From an uncultured Eubacteriales bacterium (lineage in GTDB: Bacteria; Bacillota; Clostridia; Oscillospirales; CAG-382), in contig CAKSUT010000007.1 in assembly GCA_934502885.1 (NCBI GenBank), forward strand, positions 1 through 64,000: a stretch of 64,000 nt of DNA, in the 5' to 3' direction. Numbering within the stretch: the first letter of the stretch is position 1; every line of letters begins with the position of its first letter. Of this stretch, positions 31,302 to 39,749 are shown in pieces. The position numbers and the translations under genes were made by a program. The notes under the pieces were generated by a model. It saw only the letters and a program-made list of their open reading frames with translations, did no database searches and was not told the origin of the DNA.

Positions 31302-32120
31302 TCAGAACTCAATCTCAAGGGAATCGTATGCCGTGATTATGCCGAGGTTGTCGTAGAACTTACGGAAGTCCTCGTATGTACCGTTGGCATTATGCGTGAA
31401 GTGCTGTGCGACTACCTTGGTATGCGGCGCAATGAGTCCCATATCCTTCATTCTCGCAACAACCTCTCTGACGCACGAAACACCCATATGACCGTTGCGG
31501 CTCTCTTTGAAGCCCATGGTGGAATCGAGAGAAACAAGGTCGAATACTATGCCGCTCTTTTCGAGGTATTCCCACGTTTCGTCGAAGAAATATCCCGTAT
31601 CGTTGCCGTAGAGCATGGACTTTCCGTCTTTTTCAATGATGTATATTACGGGAGTTGACTTGGGGTCGTGGTTCGCCTTAAGGGGAGTTACCTTATACTT
31701 TCCGGCGTAAAACGGCTTAAACGGCTCGATAAGCGTAAAATCAAACGCCGGAGAATCGCCCTCTATCCACGGCTCGATCTTTGCCTGAGCAGCCGGCATT
31801 CCGTAAATGTGAAGCACATTTCCGCGCGGCACGTCGCTGTAGCCGGGAGTTCTGTTGTAAAGATCCGCAGGATAAAGGTGGTCGCCGTGAGCGTGTGTTA
31901 TTATAAGCTCATGTATATCTCTTAAGTTTATCTCGTCACGCAGAACGTGCAGATACGTATCGCACGGAAAATCAATGAGAAGCGTGTCGTCAACGATAGC
32001 CTGCGAACGGGTTCTTATATTTCTTCCTTTGTGAAGTCTTGCGTGCATACAAACCGGGCAGTTGCAGAAAAGTCCGGGGACTCCCTCTGCCGCCGCTGTT
32101 CCGAGATACTTTATCTTCAT
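31302..32120 (-). CDS. MBL-fold metallohydrolase (PhnP-like)
   Basis: A 272-residue metallo-beta-lactamase-fold protein with the metal motif THAHGDH at about residues 74-80 and further ligands expected in YGNDTGYF and in VVAQHFTHN. An N-terminal CNCPVCMHAR pattern resembles the extra zinc-type Cys cluster of PhnP-like phosphodiesterases. Substrate unknown, possibly cyclic phosphodiesters of sugars. The start at ATG 32120 has GGAGG 8 bases before it. It is divergent from a ThuA-like gene, with a 14-base perfect palindrome next to its ribosome site. Confidence 0.85.
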   Translation of the reverse strand: MKIKYLGTAAAEGVPGLFCNCPVCMHARLHKGRNIRTRSQAIVDDTLLIDFPCDTYLHVLRDEINLRDIHELIITHAHGDHLYPADLYNRTPGYSDVPRGNVLHIYGMPAAQAKIEPWIEGDSPAFDFTLIEPFKPFYAGKYKVTPLKANHDPKSTPVIYIIEKDGKSMLYGNDTGYFFDETWEYLEKSGIVFDLVSLDSTMGFKESRNGHMGVSCVREVVARMKDMGLIAPHTKVVAQHFTHNANGTYEDFRKFYDNLGIITAYDSLEIEF

Positions 32121-32133
32121 TGTTTTTTCCTCC

Positions 32134-32147
32134 AAGTATTAATACTT
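32134..32147. promoter_or_regulatory. Perfect 14-base palindrome near the MBL gene start
   Basis: AAGTATTAATACTT is fully self-complementary and lies a few bases upstream of the GGAGG of the MBL-hydrolase gene. It could be an operator or a weak leader hairpin. Confidence 0.5.
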
Positions 32148-32271
32148 TTATATTTTACACCAAAACGACAGACTGAGTCAAGAGCGTAATTGTTACAAAT
32201 ATCGATTTTATAGAAACTTAATATGCGTAAACTTTATGATGTTAATAATGTGTAAAGTCATTCGTTTTTTG

Positions 32272-32305
32272 TTGACTTTGATTCTTTCATGTGGTAAAAT
32301 TACCA
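32272..32305 (+). promoter_or_regulatory. Promoter with inverted repeat over the -10 box
   Basis: TTGACT (32272-32277), 17 bases, TAAAAT (32295-32300). The inverted repeat TGGTAA-AA-TTACCA (32292-32305) covers the -10 box, a typical repressor position. Confidence 0.65.
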
Positions 32306-32352
32306 TATAAAGTTGCAAACAATTCAATATTTGAAAAGGAGCGGCAAACAAT

Positions 32353-33078
32353 ATGGAAAAAATAAGAGTAACAATATGGAATGAGAATTTCCACGACAAA
32401 AAGGACTATGTAAAAGTACATTACGGCGAGGGCGGTATGCACGGTGCGATCAAAGAGGCTCTCGACGCCGACGGTCGCTTTGAGACAAGAATAGCGACCC
32501 TCGATATGCCCGAATGCGGACTTCCCGACGAGGTACTCAACAACACCGACGTACTTTTCTGGTGGGGTCACGTAAAACACGGCGACGTACCGGATGAGCT
32601 TGTGGAGAAGATTCACAAGAGAGTGCTTCACGGCATGGGACTCGTCGTTCTCCACTCCGGACACTTCTCAAAGATTTTCAAGAAGCTCATGGGCACGGGC
32701 TGTGACCTCAAATGGAGATTCAAGGATGACGCAGAAAAGATATGGACGGTCAACCCCTCTCATCCCATCGCAAGAGGCATTCCGCAGTACTTCGAGCTCC
32801 CCATTGAGGAAATGTACGGTGAACACTTCGACATTCCCGCTCCCGACGAGCTTGTATTCGTAAGCTGGTTCTCCGGCGGCGAGGTATTCAGAAGCGGCTG
32901 CACCTTCAGAAGAGGCAACGGCAAAATTTTCTACTTCCGTCCCGGTCACGAAACCGTTCCCTCTTTCAAGAACGAGTACGTAAGAAAGATACTTGTCAAC
33001 GGTGCGCTTTGGGCAAAGCCTGACAACGCTACTTTCCAGGACTATGGTCTTTTCATCGACGGAAAGTCAGCTAAATAA
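32353..33078 (+). CDS. ThuA-like domain protein (trehalose utilisation family)
   Basis: A 241-residue protein with a class-I-glutamine-amidotransferase-like fold of the ThuA family: RVTIWNENFHD at the start, TDVLFWWGHVKHGDV, GMGLVVLHSGHFSK and FYFRPGHETVPSF. ThuA proteins are linked to disaccharide catabolism, where they are thought to act on keto-sugar intermediates. No signal peptide. AAAGGAG is 9 bases before the ATG. It stands alone between its own promoter and terminator. Confidence 0.85.
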   Translation: MEKIRVTIWNENFHDKKDYVKVHYGEGGMHGAIKEALDADGRFETRIATLDMPECGLPDEVLNNTDVLFWWGHVKHGDVPDELVEKIHKRVLHGMGLVVLHSGHFSKIFKKLMGTGCDLKWRFKDDAEKIWTVNPSHPIARGIPQYFELPIEEMYGEHFDIPAPDELVFVSWFSGGEVFRSGCTFRRGNGKIFYFRPGHETVPSFKNEYVRKILVNGALWAKPDNATFQDYGLFIDGKSAK

Positions 33079-33119
33079 TTTTCAAAAAGTTATAAAGTCT
33101 AAAGCCATACACATAAGCT

Positions 33120-33155
33120 TCCCCCCTACAGTTTATCCGTAAGGGGGATTTTTCT
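33120..33155 (+). terminator. Rho-independent terminator after the ThuA-like gene
   Basis: Stem TCCCCCcTAC (33120-33129) / GTAaGGGGGA (33139-33148) with one mismatch, then TTTTTCTG. Confidence 0.75.
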
Positions 33156-33172
33156 GTCCGCAAATTGCTTTG

Positions 33173-36124
33173 TTATTTGATAAAAAAGACCTTTGCCGCA
33201 TCGTCAAGGCAGGTATTCTTTATAAGCTCCTCGGCGTTTTCGTAGAAGACAAGCTGTTTGCCGCCGTATGTGCCGAGTCCGCCGCCCTCCTTCTGAGCGT
33301 AGATATTGCCGGAGAGCTTTGCGTACCATTCGGGTACTGCGGCGTTTATCTCAAAGAGATTTCTCTTGCTTCCGAGAAGCGCATTGTTTCTGAAAATATA
33401 ATTCTTCCCGGGGTTCTTATTGCCGCCGCTCTTGAGTCCTGCGGGTGTTGTGTCGTCGGGAGACTGTTCGCAAAGTCCCGAGCCGATATCGATAAAGAAA
33501 TTGTACTCCGCAAGCAGGTTCTCTATGGCGTAGGTATCGTCCTGTCTCGAAATACCGAGGAATATCTCAATCGGATACTTTGTATTCGCAACAACGTTGC
33601 CGGTGAATGTGATGTCCCTGAGAGCGACCTTATTGTCCTCGTCGCTTGCCGAGGTCGTCTTATACTGTGCGGTCATTGCGGCGTCGTATATCTGATTGAA
33701 GGAGCAGTTGTATACCTTGTAGTCGTCGGTTTTGCCCCATATCTCGACGGCGTTTCCGAAGCGTGTTGCATAGCCGTTTGTGTGTCCCTGTATGCCGCCG
33801 CCTATCCACTCAAACTCGCAGTTTCTGACGGTAAGTCCGTTGCAGTTTCCGGCGGAAACACCGTGCGCACCTGCGTTTATCACTCTGATATTATCTATCG
33901 TGACGTTTCTCATTGCGGCTATGGCGTGGTCTCTCACCGAGAACTCTATCGACTTGAATATTGCGCCGGGGTTGCCCTTGTCGCATCTCAAATATATCTT
34001 GCCATAATTATTCATGTCGCTTACCGCACCGCCGCCCTTGGTGTAGTCGAGCTGTACGAACATAAGGTCGGAGGTAAGTCTTGCCTTGGGGTCATACTTG
34101 CCGCTTCCGTTTCTTACGACGTAATCCGTGCCGTTCCAGTTGGGAAGATCCTTCACCGCCCACTTTTCGCCGCCGTCGAATATAAGAGTTCCGCAGTCGG
34201 GAATATCGCCGGAATAGGTGTAGATGTTGTCCGTGCCGTCAACGAGATTCCACTTCTTATCGTCCGCACCGTTCTCGGGTGAGCGGTTGAACACGGGTTT
34301 CGCTCCCTCACCGTATGCCGAGTACGTAACTCCCGGCTTTGTCCAAAGCTTCTGCCCCCTGTATTCCGCACCTCTTTCAAAGAGTACGACGTCACCGGGC
34401 TTGAGCGTTCCGTCCTCTCGTCCTGCTCTCGCTATGGTCTTCCATGCGTTCTCGGGAGACTTGCCGTCGTTTTTGTCGTCGCCGTTCGGGGAGACGTAGT
34501 AAGTTGTGCCGCCCTCGCCGAGGGTATGTTCGCTCTTTGTGTTCTTAATGCTTTCACGGAGAGCGTCGGCGGCATAGTTCACCGCTTTGACGGTTTTGTC
34601 CGTACCGTCGGCGTTCTTTGCGTATTCAAAGTATTCCTTTGCGGTCGTGAGAGACGCCATTTCACTCTCAACCGTAATCTCCGCTCCCGCCTTTTCCGGA
34701 AACGCCGCCGCTTCTATCTGTCCCTTAGCCCAGTGAGAGGCACTGTCGGAGAACGACGACTCGCCGCTATCGACGGCAGATCTTCCGATAAAGCGGTTGA
34801 TTACCGTCACAGCCTCGGCACGGGTTATTGTGTTGTCGGGACGGAAAGTGCCGTCGGGATACCCCGTGACGACTCCGTTCGACGCCGCCCAGCGTACCGC
34901 CTCGTAAAGGGGATGCTCTGCTGTTACGTCGGAAAACTCAATATTTTTGTACGAGCCGAGTCCGAGATTTGCAAGTATCGCAACAAACTCCGCTCTCGTG
35001 ATGTATTTGTCGGGTTCAAAATTTCCTGTAAAGTGCGAAAGGTAGCCTGCGTCCTCAAGGAATGCGGCGTAATCGGCATACCATGCGCCCTCCTCAACGT
35101 CTGCATACTCCGAGGCATACGCTCCCTTTACTGCCGCTTCGTCCGCAATAAGGCGTGTTACCACCGCAACCGCTTCGCTTCTCTTTATGTTGCCCTGCGG
35201 CTTGAATGTGCCGTCGGAATAACCGGTTATGTACTTTGCTCCGGAGATTATGCCAAAGGATTTCTTTTCTTTCTTGTAAATGATCTTATCCATATTGATG
35301 ACAAGTCCATCAGGAAGAGTGCCGTCGTATTCGCTGAGATCAAGCGTTCTTTCGTAAAGCACCGGTGCGTTGTTCGTGCCGTCAGAGCCGGATATTCTCG
35401 AGCAGCCGGAAAAATCGCCGCCTATTATTTTAATATTTGTGCTTCCGTTTATACCGCCGGGGCTATCCTTAAGGTAGGAATTGTTGCCGCCGTCAATCGC
35501 ACCGGTGAATACGCCGCCGTAGATTGTGATGTGCGTGTCTCCGTTCACCATGCGATTCGCCGTGCCGCCGACGATGTGAGAGAATATGCCGCTTCGGAGA
35601 ATGACGTTTGTGTCGCCGTTTATCTCTCTTGTATCTCCGCCGCCTCGAATGCTGATATACACACCTATGTTATCGCCCTTTTCGGTGACAATGCCTCTGC
35701 CGAATTCAATCGTGTGACCGAGACCGAGTATATACACGCTGTTCTTGTTGACACGCCAGATGAGGTTTTCGAATGTTGTGTCGCCGCCGATGCCCCAAGC
35801 TCTCGAATATATGAGCCTTGACGTATCGTCATATCCCGTCACGGTAACGTGTTTTCTCTCGGCGGTGTCCTTGGGATCATCCTTGAGGTCGTAATCGCCG
35901 ACTATTTTTATGACGCCCTCACGTTCCGTGCCGATAAGCTCGAACGCCTTCGCAAGGGTTGCAACAGGTGCGTCGTGCGAGGTTCCGGGATTTGCGTCGT
36001 CTCCCCTGTCGCCGAGATAGACCGTGAACACCTCCGTGCTTTCACCGTCCTGCGCAAAGGCGGAAAATCCGAATGCGCCGAGAACCATGATAAGCGAAAG
36101 CGCAAGTGCTGTTATTTTTTTCAT
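33173..36124 (-). CDS. Cell-surface beta-helix protein with three central SLH domains
   Basis: A 983-residue exported protein with a signal peptide (about 1-24). Residues about 35-285 are a repetitive beta-structure (YISIRGGGD, THITIYGGVFTG, NIKIIGGDFSG). Residues about 297-475 hold three S-layer-homology domains (ITGYSDGTFKPQGNIKRSEA, FEPDKYITRAEFVAIL, VTGYPDGTFRPDNTITRAEA). From about 535 a right-handed parallel beta-helix begins with TTYYVSPNGDDKNDG, continuing to the end, as in pectate lyase-like polysaccharide enzymes. SLH repeats bind secondary cell-wall polymers, so the protein is anchored by its middle. Catalytic residues cannot be assigned. AAAGGAG lies 9 bases before the ATG. Confidence 0.85.
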   Translation of the reverse strand: MKKITALALSLIMVLGAFGFSAFAQDGESTEVFTVYLGDRGDDANPGTSHDAPVATLAKAFELIGTEREGVIKIVGDYDLKDDPKDTAERKHVTVTGYDDTSRLIYSRAWGIGGDTTFENLIWRVNKNSVYILGLGHTIEFGRGIVTEKGDNIGVYISIRGGGDTREINGDTNVILRSGIFSHIVGGTANRMVNGDTHITIYGGVFTGAIDGGNNSYLKDSPGGINGSTNIKIIGGDFSGCSRISGSDGTNNAPVLYERTLDLSEYDGTLPDGLVINMDKIIYKKEKKSFGIISGAKYITGYSDGTFKPQGNIKRSEAVAVVTRLIADEAAVKGAYASEYADVEEGAWYADYAAFLEDAGYLSHFTGNFEPDKYITRAEFVAILANLGLGSYKNIEFSDVTAEHPLYEAVRWAASNGVVTGYPDGTFRPDNTITRAEAVTVINRFIGRSAVDSGESSFSDSASHWAKGQIEAAAFPEKAGAEITVESEMASLTTAKEYFEYAKNADGTDKTVKAVNYAADALRESIKNTKSEHTLGEGGTTYYVSPNGDDKNDGKSPENAWKTIARAGREDGTLKPGDVVLFERGAEYRGQKLWTKPGVTYSAYGEGAKPVFNRSPENGADDKKWNLVDGTDNIYTYSGDIPDCGTLIFDGGEKWAVKDLPNWNGTDYVVRNGSGKYDPKARLTSDLMFVQLDYTKGGGAVSDMNNYGKIYLRCDKGNPGAIFKSIEFSVRDHAIAAMRNVTIDNIRVINAGAHGVSAGNCNGLTVRNCEFEWIGGGIQGHTNGYATRFGNAVEIWGKTDDYKVYNCSFNQIYDAAMTAQYKTTSASDEDNKVALRDITFTGNVVANTKYPIEIFLGISRQDDTYAIENLLAEYNFFIDIGSGLCEQSPDDTTPAGLKSGGNKNPGKNYIFRNNALLGSKRNLFEINAAVPEWYAKLSGNIYAQKEGGGLGTYGGKQLVFYENAEELIKNTCLDDAAKVFFIK

Positions 36125-36171
36125 AAATCATGCTCCTTTCAAGAGAGAAGATTTGTATTATTCACACAATA

Positions 36172-36201
36172 ATTCTATCACACACGGACTCAATCTGTAA
36201 A
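36172..36201 (-). promoter_or_regulatory. Promoter of the SLH beta-helix gene
   Basis: On the minus strand, TTTACA (36201-36196), 18 bases, TAGAAT (36177-36172). Confidence 0.6.
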
Positions 36202-36245
36202 TGAGTTTTCTTTCCGAATTTGTAAGTTTTTTGACTCACAAAGGT

Positions 36246-36281
36246 GAAGAAAATCGCACCCTCTCCGGAAAAGAAGGTGCG
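36246..36281 (-). terminator. Terminator after the beta-propeller gene
   Basis: Arms 36273-36281 and 36255-36263 pair at eight of nine positions. The leftward transcript then runs into ATTTTCTT. Confidence 0.6.
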
Positions 36282-36290
36282 CAGGCGTAA

Positions 36291-37331
36291 TTACTCTATT
36301 GTAATTTCTCTCACATAGTATTCGTCGTAAGGATAATCTTTGATTTTCTTATGCACAGTGTGGAGGAAGAACTTGCCTCCGACCTCAAAGCTGTCGGCTC
36401 TTCCCTCTCCCGACGCATCGACAAAAGAGCTGTAGGGGAGCATGAATGCGGACACTCCGTTTTCGTCCTTTTCTGCACTGTCGATTATCATGTATTCGTC
36501 CCAGTTTTCCGCATCCTTTGAGAAATAGAGAACGAGGTCTCCGTGACTTCCCGTCTGCATTGTCATGAGGTAGCAGTCGAGCGGCTTGCAGTAGGTCGCC
36601 TTGCTGTGTGCGTCAAGACCGTTGTTGTAGGGGTCGTCGGAATAAGGCGACTTTGTTATTATCGGTGTGCCCGTGCCGCCTATGCCCTTTGTTTCCCACT
36701 TGCCGTTTCCGCTGTACTTGAAAACCTTTGGAAGCTTCTTATTCTTGAGTGCGGCTATGGTTTCCTCAACGGAGAATCTCACGGCGGATATGCACTTCTT
36801 AAAGCCGGGAGCGTATTCGTTATAGTAAACGTAGAAGTAACCGTCCTTCACGAGCGTGGGAGAACCGCCCATATTGGCGTGCTGCATGGGGATATAGTTG
36901 CAGCTGTTGCCGCAGATATCGCCGGCGTAGAACCAATGCTTGCCGCCATCCTGAGAAGCACCGAGCCCGATGTGGTAGTTTATGCACGAATTTTTGTCCT
37001 CACGGCTGAAATTCTCTCGGTGAACAAAGCCTATGAGCATACCGTCGTCGCAACGGTACATGGTGAGCGCCCAGAGTCCGTTCGGATAACCCTCGGGGTA
37101 GCAGTTGTAATCCCAGAAAAACTCACCCTCGAACGAATCAAACGGCGAGGTTTCCGTACCCTTATACATTCTGTAGTACGGCAAAGCACCGAGATCGGTC
37201 GCAAAACAGGTGATGCTTCCGTCGGGATTCTTGACAGGAGAAAGAGAGCCGTCCATTGTGAATTTCTCAGGCATATCCTTGTCCTCGATTTTCTTTACGA
37301 CCTCTCCGATTTTTATTCTTTCCTTAAACAT
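36291..37331 (-). CDS. Putative glycoside-hydrolase-like beta-propeller protein
   Basis: A 346-residue protein without signal peptide. Repeated aromatic/Asp strands (SPVKNPDGSITCFATDLG, GLGASQDGGKHWFYAG, MGGSPTLVKDGYFYVYYNEY, VLYFSKDAENWDEYMII) look like the blades of a sialidase/GH43-type beta-propeller with Asp-box-like S-x-D-x-G-x-x-W elements. I do not recognise the exact family, so hydrolase activity is a guess. GGAGGATG precedes ATG 37331 and a good promoter lies just upstream. It is separate from the SLH gene by a terminator and promoter. Confidence 0.55.
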   Translation of the reverse strand: MFKERIKIGEVVKKIEDKDMPEKFTMDGSLSPVKNPDGSITCFATDLGALPYYRMYKGTETSPFDSFEGEFFWDYNCYPEGYPNGLWALTMYRCDDGMLIGFVHRENFSREDKNSCINYHIGLGASQDGGKHWFYAGDICGNSCNYIPMQHANMGGSPTLVKDGYFYVYYNEYAPGFKKCISAVRFSVEETIAALKNKKLPKVFKYSGNGKWETKGIGGTGTPIITKSPYSDDPYNNGLDAHSKATYCKPLDCYLMTMQTGSHGDLVLYFSKDAENWDEYMIIDSAEKDENGVSAFMLPYSSFVDASGEGRADSFEVGGKFFLHTVHKKIKDYPYDEYYVREITIE

Positions 37332-37373
37332 AATTCATCCTCCTTTGAGTGTGAGATTTATCGTTCCGTGGAG

Positions 37374-37402
37374 ATGATACCATATTTCGCAGATATTGTC
37401 AA
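37374..37402 (-). promoter_or_regulatory. Promoter of the beta-propeller gene
   Basis: On the minus strand, TTGACA (37402-37397), 17 bases, TATCAT (37379-37374), directly behind the stop of the upstream MGMT-domain gene. Confidence 0.8.
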
Positions 37403-37403
37403 G

Positions 37404-37730
37404 TTAATTTTGTCCGACGTGCCAAAGACATTTTTTCAAGTTTACGTTTCCGTTTTCGTCGAACTCCACGCCCTCATTCTCAAGCATTTCACGCTGTACG
37501 TCCTCGCCTCCGAACGCAAATGCCGGTGCCGGTCTTCCGAAACGGTTGACCACTCTGTGGCACGGTACGACTCCGGGACGTGGATTTACGTGGAGTGCAT
37601 ATCCGACAATTCTGCTTCTTCGCGGATTGCCCGTCATTGCGGCTATCATTCCGTAGGTCGCGACCTTGCCGCGCGGAATCTTTTCGACGATCGAATATAT
37701 AAGCTCAAAAAGTCCGTCGCTTTCTCTCAT
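37404..37730 (-). CDS. MGMT-type DNA-binding domain protein (alkyltransferase, single domain)
   Basis: A 108-residue protein equal to the C-terminal half of O6-methylguanine-DNA methyltransferase. GKVATYGMIAAMTGNPRRSRIVGYAL is the helix-turn-helix and arginine finger, and PGVVPCHRVV is the active-site loop. The acceptor Cys is retained, unlike alkyltransferase-like (ATL) proteins where it is replaced. The usual N-terminal domain is absent. It may repair or flag alkylated guanine. It overlaps the HAD gene upstream by 4 bases (ATGA), so it is translationally coupled. Confidence 0.88.
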   Translation of the reverse strand: MRESDGLFELIYSIVEKIPRGKVATYGMIAAMTGNPRRSRIVGYALHVNPRPGVVPCHRVVNRFGRPAPAFAFGGEDVQREMLENEGVEFDENGNVNLKKCLWHVGQN

Positions 37731-38569
37731 AAGCTGCCGCCTTTCAGTTTCTTTTCGAGTGCCTCCACGGCATATGCGGCAAAATCGTCGTTGCAGTTAT
37801 GGGGAATTACGCTGTCCGCCGCGCGCTTTGCGCAGTCGTAAGCATTTGACGGAACGAACGAAAAATCCGCCTTTTCGAGCATCACTACGTCATTTTCGTT
37901 GTCGCCGAGAGCGCACACAGTTTTCACACCGAGGAGGCGGCGCAACTTTTCGAGAGCGAAGCCCTTGTCGGTTCTTGCCGACAGTATCTCGACGGAGAGT
38001 CTGTAGGTGCGAAGCACTCTCATTCCGTCGGGAAGCTCAAGAGAGGTGAGATAATCGAAAAGCTCTTTCGACTCCTCCTCGGTGTCCGACCAAAAGTCGA
38101 GCTTTATCCACGGCGACGGGACGTCATTTTCCGAGAAGCCGGAAATATAGTTGCTCTTACACGCAACTATCGACAAAAGAAGCTTTGCCGCAAGGCTTTC
38201 GGAATTGTAAATGTTCATAACGTTCATCGTTTCCGGTATAATGCTTGCGTTCGGAAAGCGCTCCGCCGTGAGCCTTGCGAAATCTCTCGCCCGCTCCGGC
38301 AGGCACTCCGAAAATACGACGGCGTCGTCTCCGCTTTTCGAGAAGTCGTATATCATACCGCCGTTGTAGCAGATGCACGGCGCATTCGGCTTTATCCTGT
38401 CTCCGTACATCGAGAGATTATCGGGGTTTCTGCCCGACGCAAACGCAAAGAGTCCGCCGTTCGCCTTGAAGTACTCTATTGCATCGATGTTTCTTTTCGA
38501 CACTCTGCTGTCCTCCGAGAGAAGAGTGCCGTCCATGTCGCTTACCATAAGCGTGCCGTCGAATATCAT
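37727..38569 (-). CDS. Cof-type HAD-IIB family hydrolase
   Basis: A 280-residue HAD phosphatase. Motif I is VSDMDGTLLSED, motif II is FASGRN, the cap lies about 85-190, motif III Lys is in the RTDKGFALEKL segment, and motif IV is ALGDNENDVVML. Cof-type enzymes dephosphorylate sugar phosphates or cofactor phosphates. The start at ATG 38569 follows AAAGGA, and its ATGA overlaps the stop of the GNAT gene by 4 bases, as it does with the MGMT-domain gene at its other end. Confidence 0.88.
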   Translation of the reverse strand: MIFDGTLMVSDMDGTLLSEDSRVSKRNIDAIEYFKANGGLFAFASGRNPDNLSMYGDRIKPNAPCICYNGGMIYDFSKSGDDAVVFSECLPERARDFARLTAERFPNASIIPETMNVMNIYNSESLAAKLLLSIVACKSNYISGFSENDVPSPWIKLDFWSDTEEESKELFDYLTSLELPDGMRVLRTYRLSVEILSARTDKGFALEKLRRLLGVKTVCALGDNENDVVMLEKADFSFVPSNAYDCAKRAADSVIPHNCNDDFAAYAVEALEKKLKGGSL

Positions 38570-39093
38570 TCTGCGTCCTTTCCCGAGCTGAGCGTTATGT
38601 AATAGGGGCATATATCGGAATACGTGCCGTCGTCGTTTCTGAAGCCGCCGTGTATAGTTCCGAGCTGAGTAAAGCCGACCTTTTCGTAAAGCTTTCTTGC
38701 CGCAGTGTTTGTCGCAACAACGGCGTTAAACTGAAGCACATGGAAGCCCTTTTCACCCGCAACCTTAACGCAGTCCCTGACGAGCTTTTCACCGACGTGC
38801 TTTCCTCTGCTATCCGACGAAACGGCATAGCTTGCGTTGCATATGTGACCGCATCTGCCGATGTTGTTGGGGTGAAGTATGTACATTCCGAGAACCTTTT
38901 CGGCGCCGTCGCCGCACTTTTGCACCGCAGCTCCGCAGTAGGTCTGCTCTGCGAAAAACTTTGCCGCTTCATCGTGCGAAAGCTCGTTCTCCTGCGGAAA
39001 CGCAATGCCGTCACGCACCACCTCGTTCCACGCCGCACGCATACCGTCGATGTCGGCGTCGGTGTATTCTCTTACAAATATTTCGTTTTCCAT
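38566..39093 (-). CDS. GNAT-family N-acetyltransferase
   Basis: A 175-residue acetyltransferase. The acetyl-CoA-binding stretch is VSSDSRGKHVGEKLVRDCV, preceded by LGMYILHPNN and followed by NAVVATNTAARKLYEKVGFTQLG, the classical motif B. The substrate is unknown. AAGGAG lies 9 bases before ATG 39093. It is 16 bases behind rlmH and overlaps the HAD gene by 4 bases, in a tight rlmH-GNAT-HAD-MGMT run. Confidence 0.88.
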   Translation of the reverse strand: MENEIFVREYTDADIDGMRAAWNEVVRDGIAFPQENELSHDEAAKFFAEQTYCGAAVQKCGDGAEKVLGMYILHPNNIGRCGHICNASYAVSSDSRGKHVGEKLVRDCVKVAGEKGFHVLQFNAVVATNTAARKLYEKVGFTQLGTIHGGFRNDDGTYSDICPYYITLSSGKDAE

Positions 39094-39109
39094 GTTTGTG
39101 CGCTCCTTG

Positions 39110-39592
39110 TTATTTATGGTATTTACCGCCCGAAGCGATATTGAAAGCACGGTACAGCTGTTCGAGAAGCATAACCCTCGCAAGTCTGTGAGGGAAGGTC
39201 ATCTTCGACATCGAAAGCCGCAGATTGCACGAGCGTTTCACGTCGTCCGACAGTCCCTCAGAGCTTCCGATTATAAACGAAATACCCGAATATCCCATCA
39301 TCGGGAGTTCGCCCACAAGGTGCGCAAGCTCCTCCGACGACAGCTGCTTACCCTCTATGCACATCGCTATCTTATAGTTTCTCGGCGAAACGGCGCTCAT
39401 GATTTTCGCTCCCTCTTTTGCAAGAGCCGCTGAAACTTCGGCGTCGGAGGGAGAATCCGAAAGTCTCTCGTCCTTCACTACCTTCTCGTGAAAATCGCTA
39501 TACGCTCCGAGACGCTTTATGTACTCGTTCGCCGCCTCTTTGTAGTAGCTTTCCTTTTCGCCGCCGGCAAATATAATCTCGGCGTTAAACAT
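39110..39592 (-). CDS. rlmH: 23S rRNA (pseudouridine1915-N3)-methyltransferase RlmH
   Basis: This 160-residue SPOUT methyltransferase is almost exactly the family length. Diagnostic features are ISFIIGSSEGLSDDV, LSMSKMTFPHRLARVMLLEQLYRA and the invariant C-terminus SGGKYHK. It methylates pseudouridine 1915 in helix 69 of 23S rRNA. The start at ATG 39592 is chosen because homology starts there. It is divergent from the RadC-like gene. Confidence 0.95.
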   Translation of the reverse strand: MFNAEIIFAGGEKESYYKEAANEYIKRLGAYSDFHEKVVKDERLSDSPSDAEVSAALAKEGAKIMSAVSPRNYKIAMCIEGKQLSSEELAHLVGELPMMGYSGISFIIGSSEGLSDDVKRSCNLRLSMSKMTFPHRLARVMLLEQLYRAFNIASGGKYHK

Positions 39593-39615
39593 GATCCCAC
39601 TCCGTTCGATTTGTG

Positions 39616-39644
39616 TTGACAAAATTCCTCATAAGTGCTATACT
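39616..39644 (+). promoter_or_regulatory. Promoter of the RadC-like gene
   Basis: TTGACA (39616-39621), 17 bases, TATACT (39639-39644). Transcription would start near 39651, so the protein cannot start before that. Confidence 0.8.
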
Positions 39645-39749
39645 GTACGCATAATTCTATCACAGTGCGGAGTATTTTTCTTTCGTTTTTTGAAAACAAT
39701 CTGCGACAGAAAAATCACGCCGACGATGATCAAAGAAGAGGTGAGTGCG

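Noticed and set aside
33170..34282. A 370-codon open frame on the plus strand opposite the end of the SLH gene
   Set aside because: Cys/Val-rich shadow of the antisense gene; it starts inside the terminator-proximal spacer without a ribosome site.
34526..35821. A 431-codon open frame on the plus strand inside the SLH beta-helix gene
   Set aside because: Composition is that of antisense reading of a Thr/Gly/Asp-rich gene; no ribosome site or domain.
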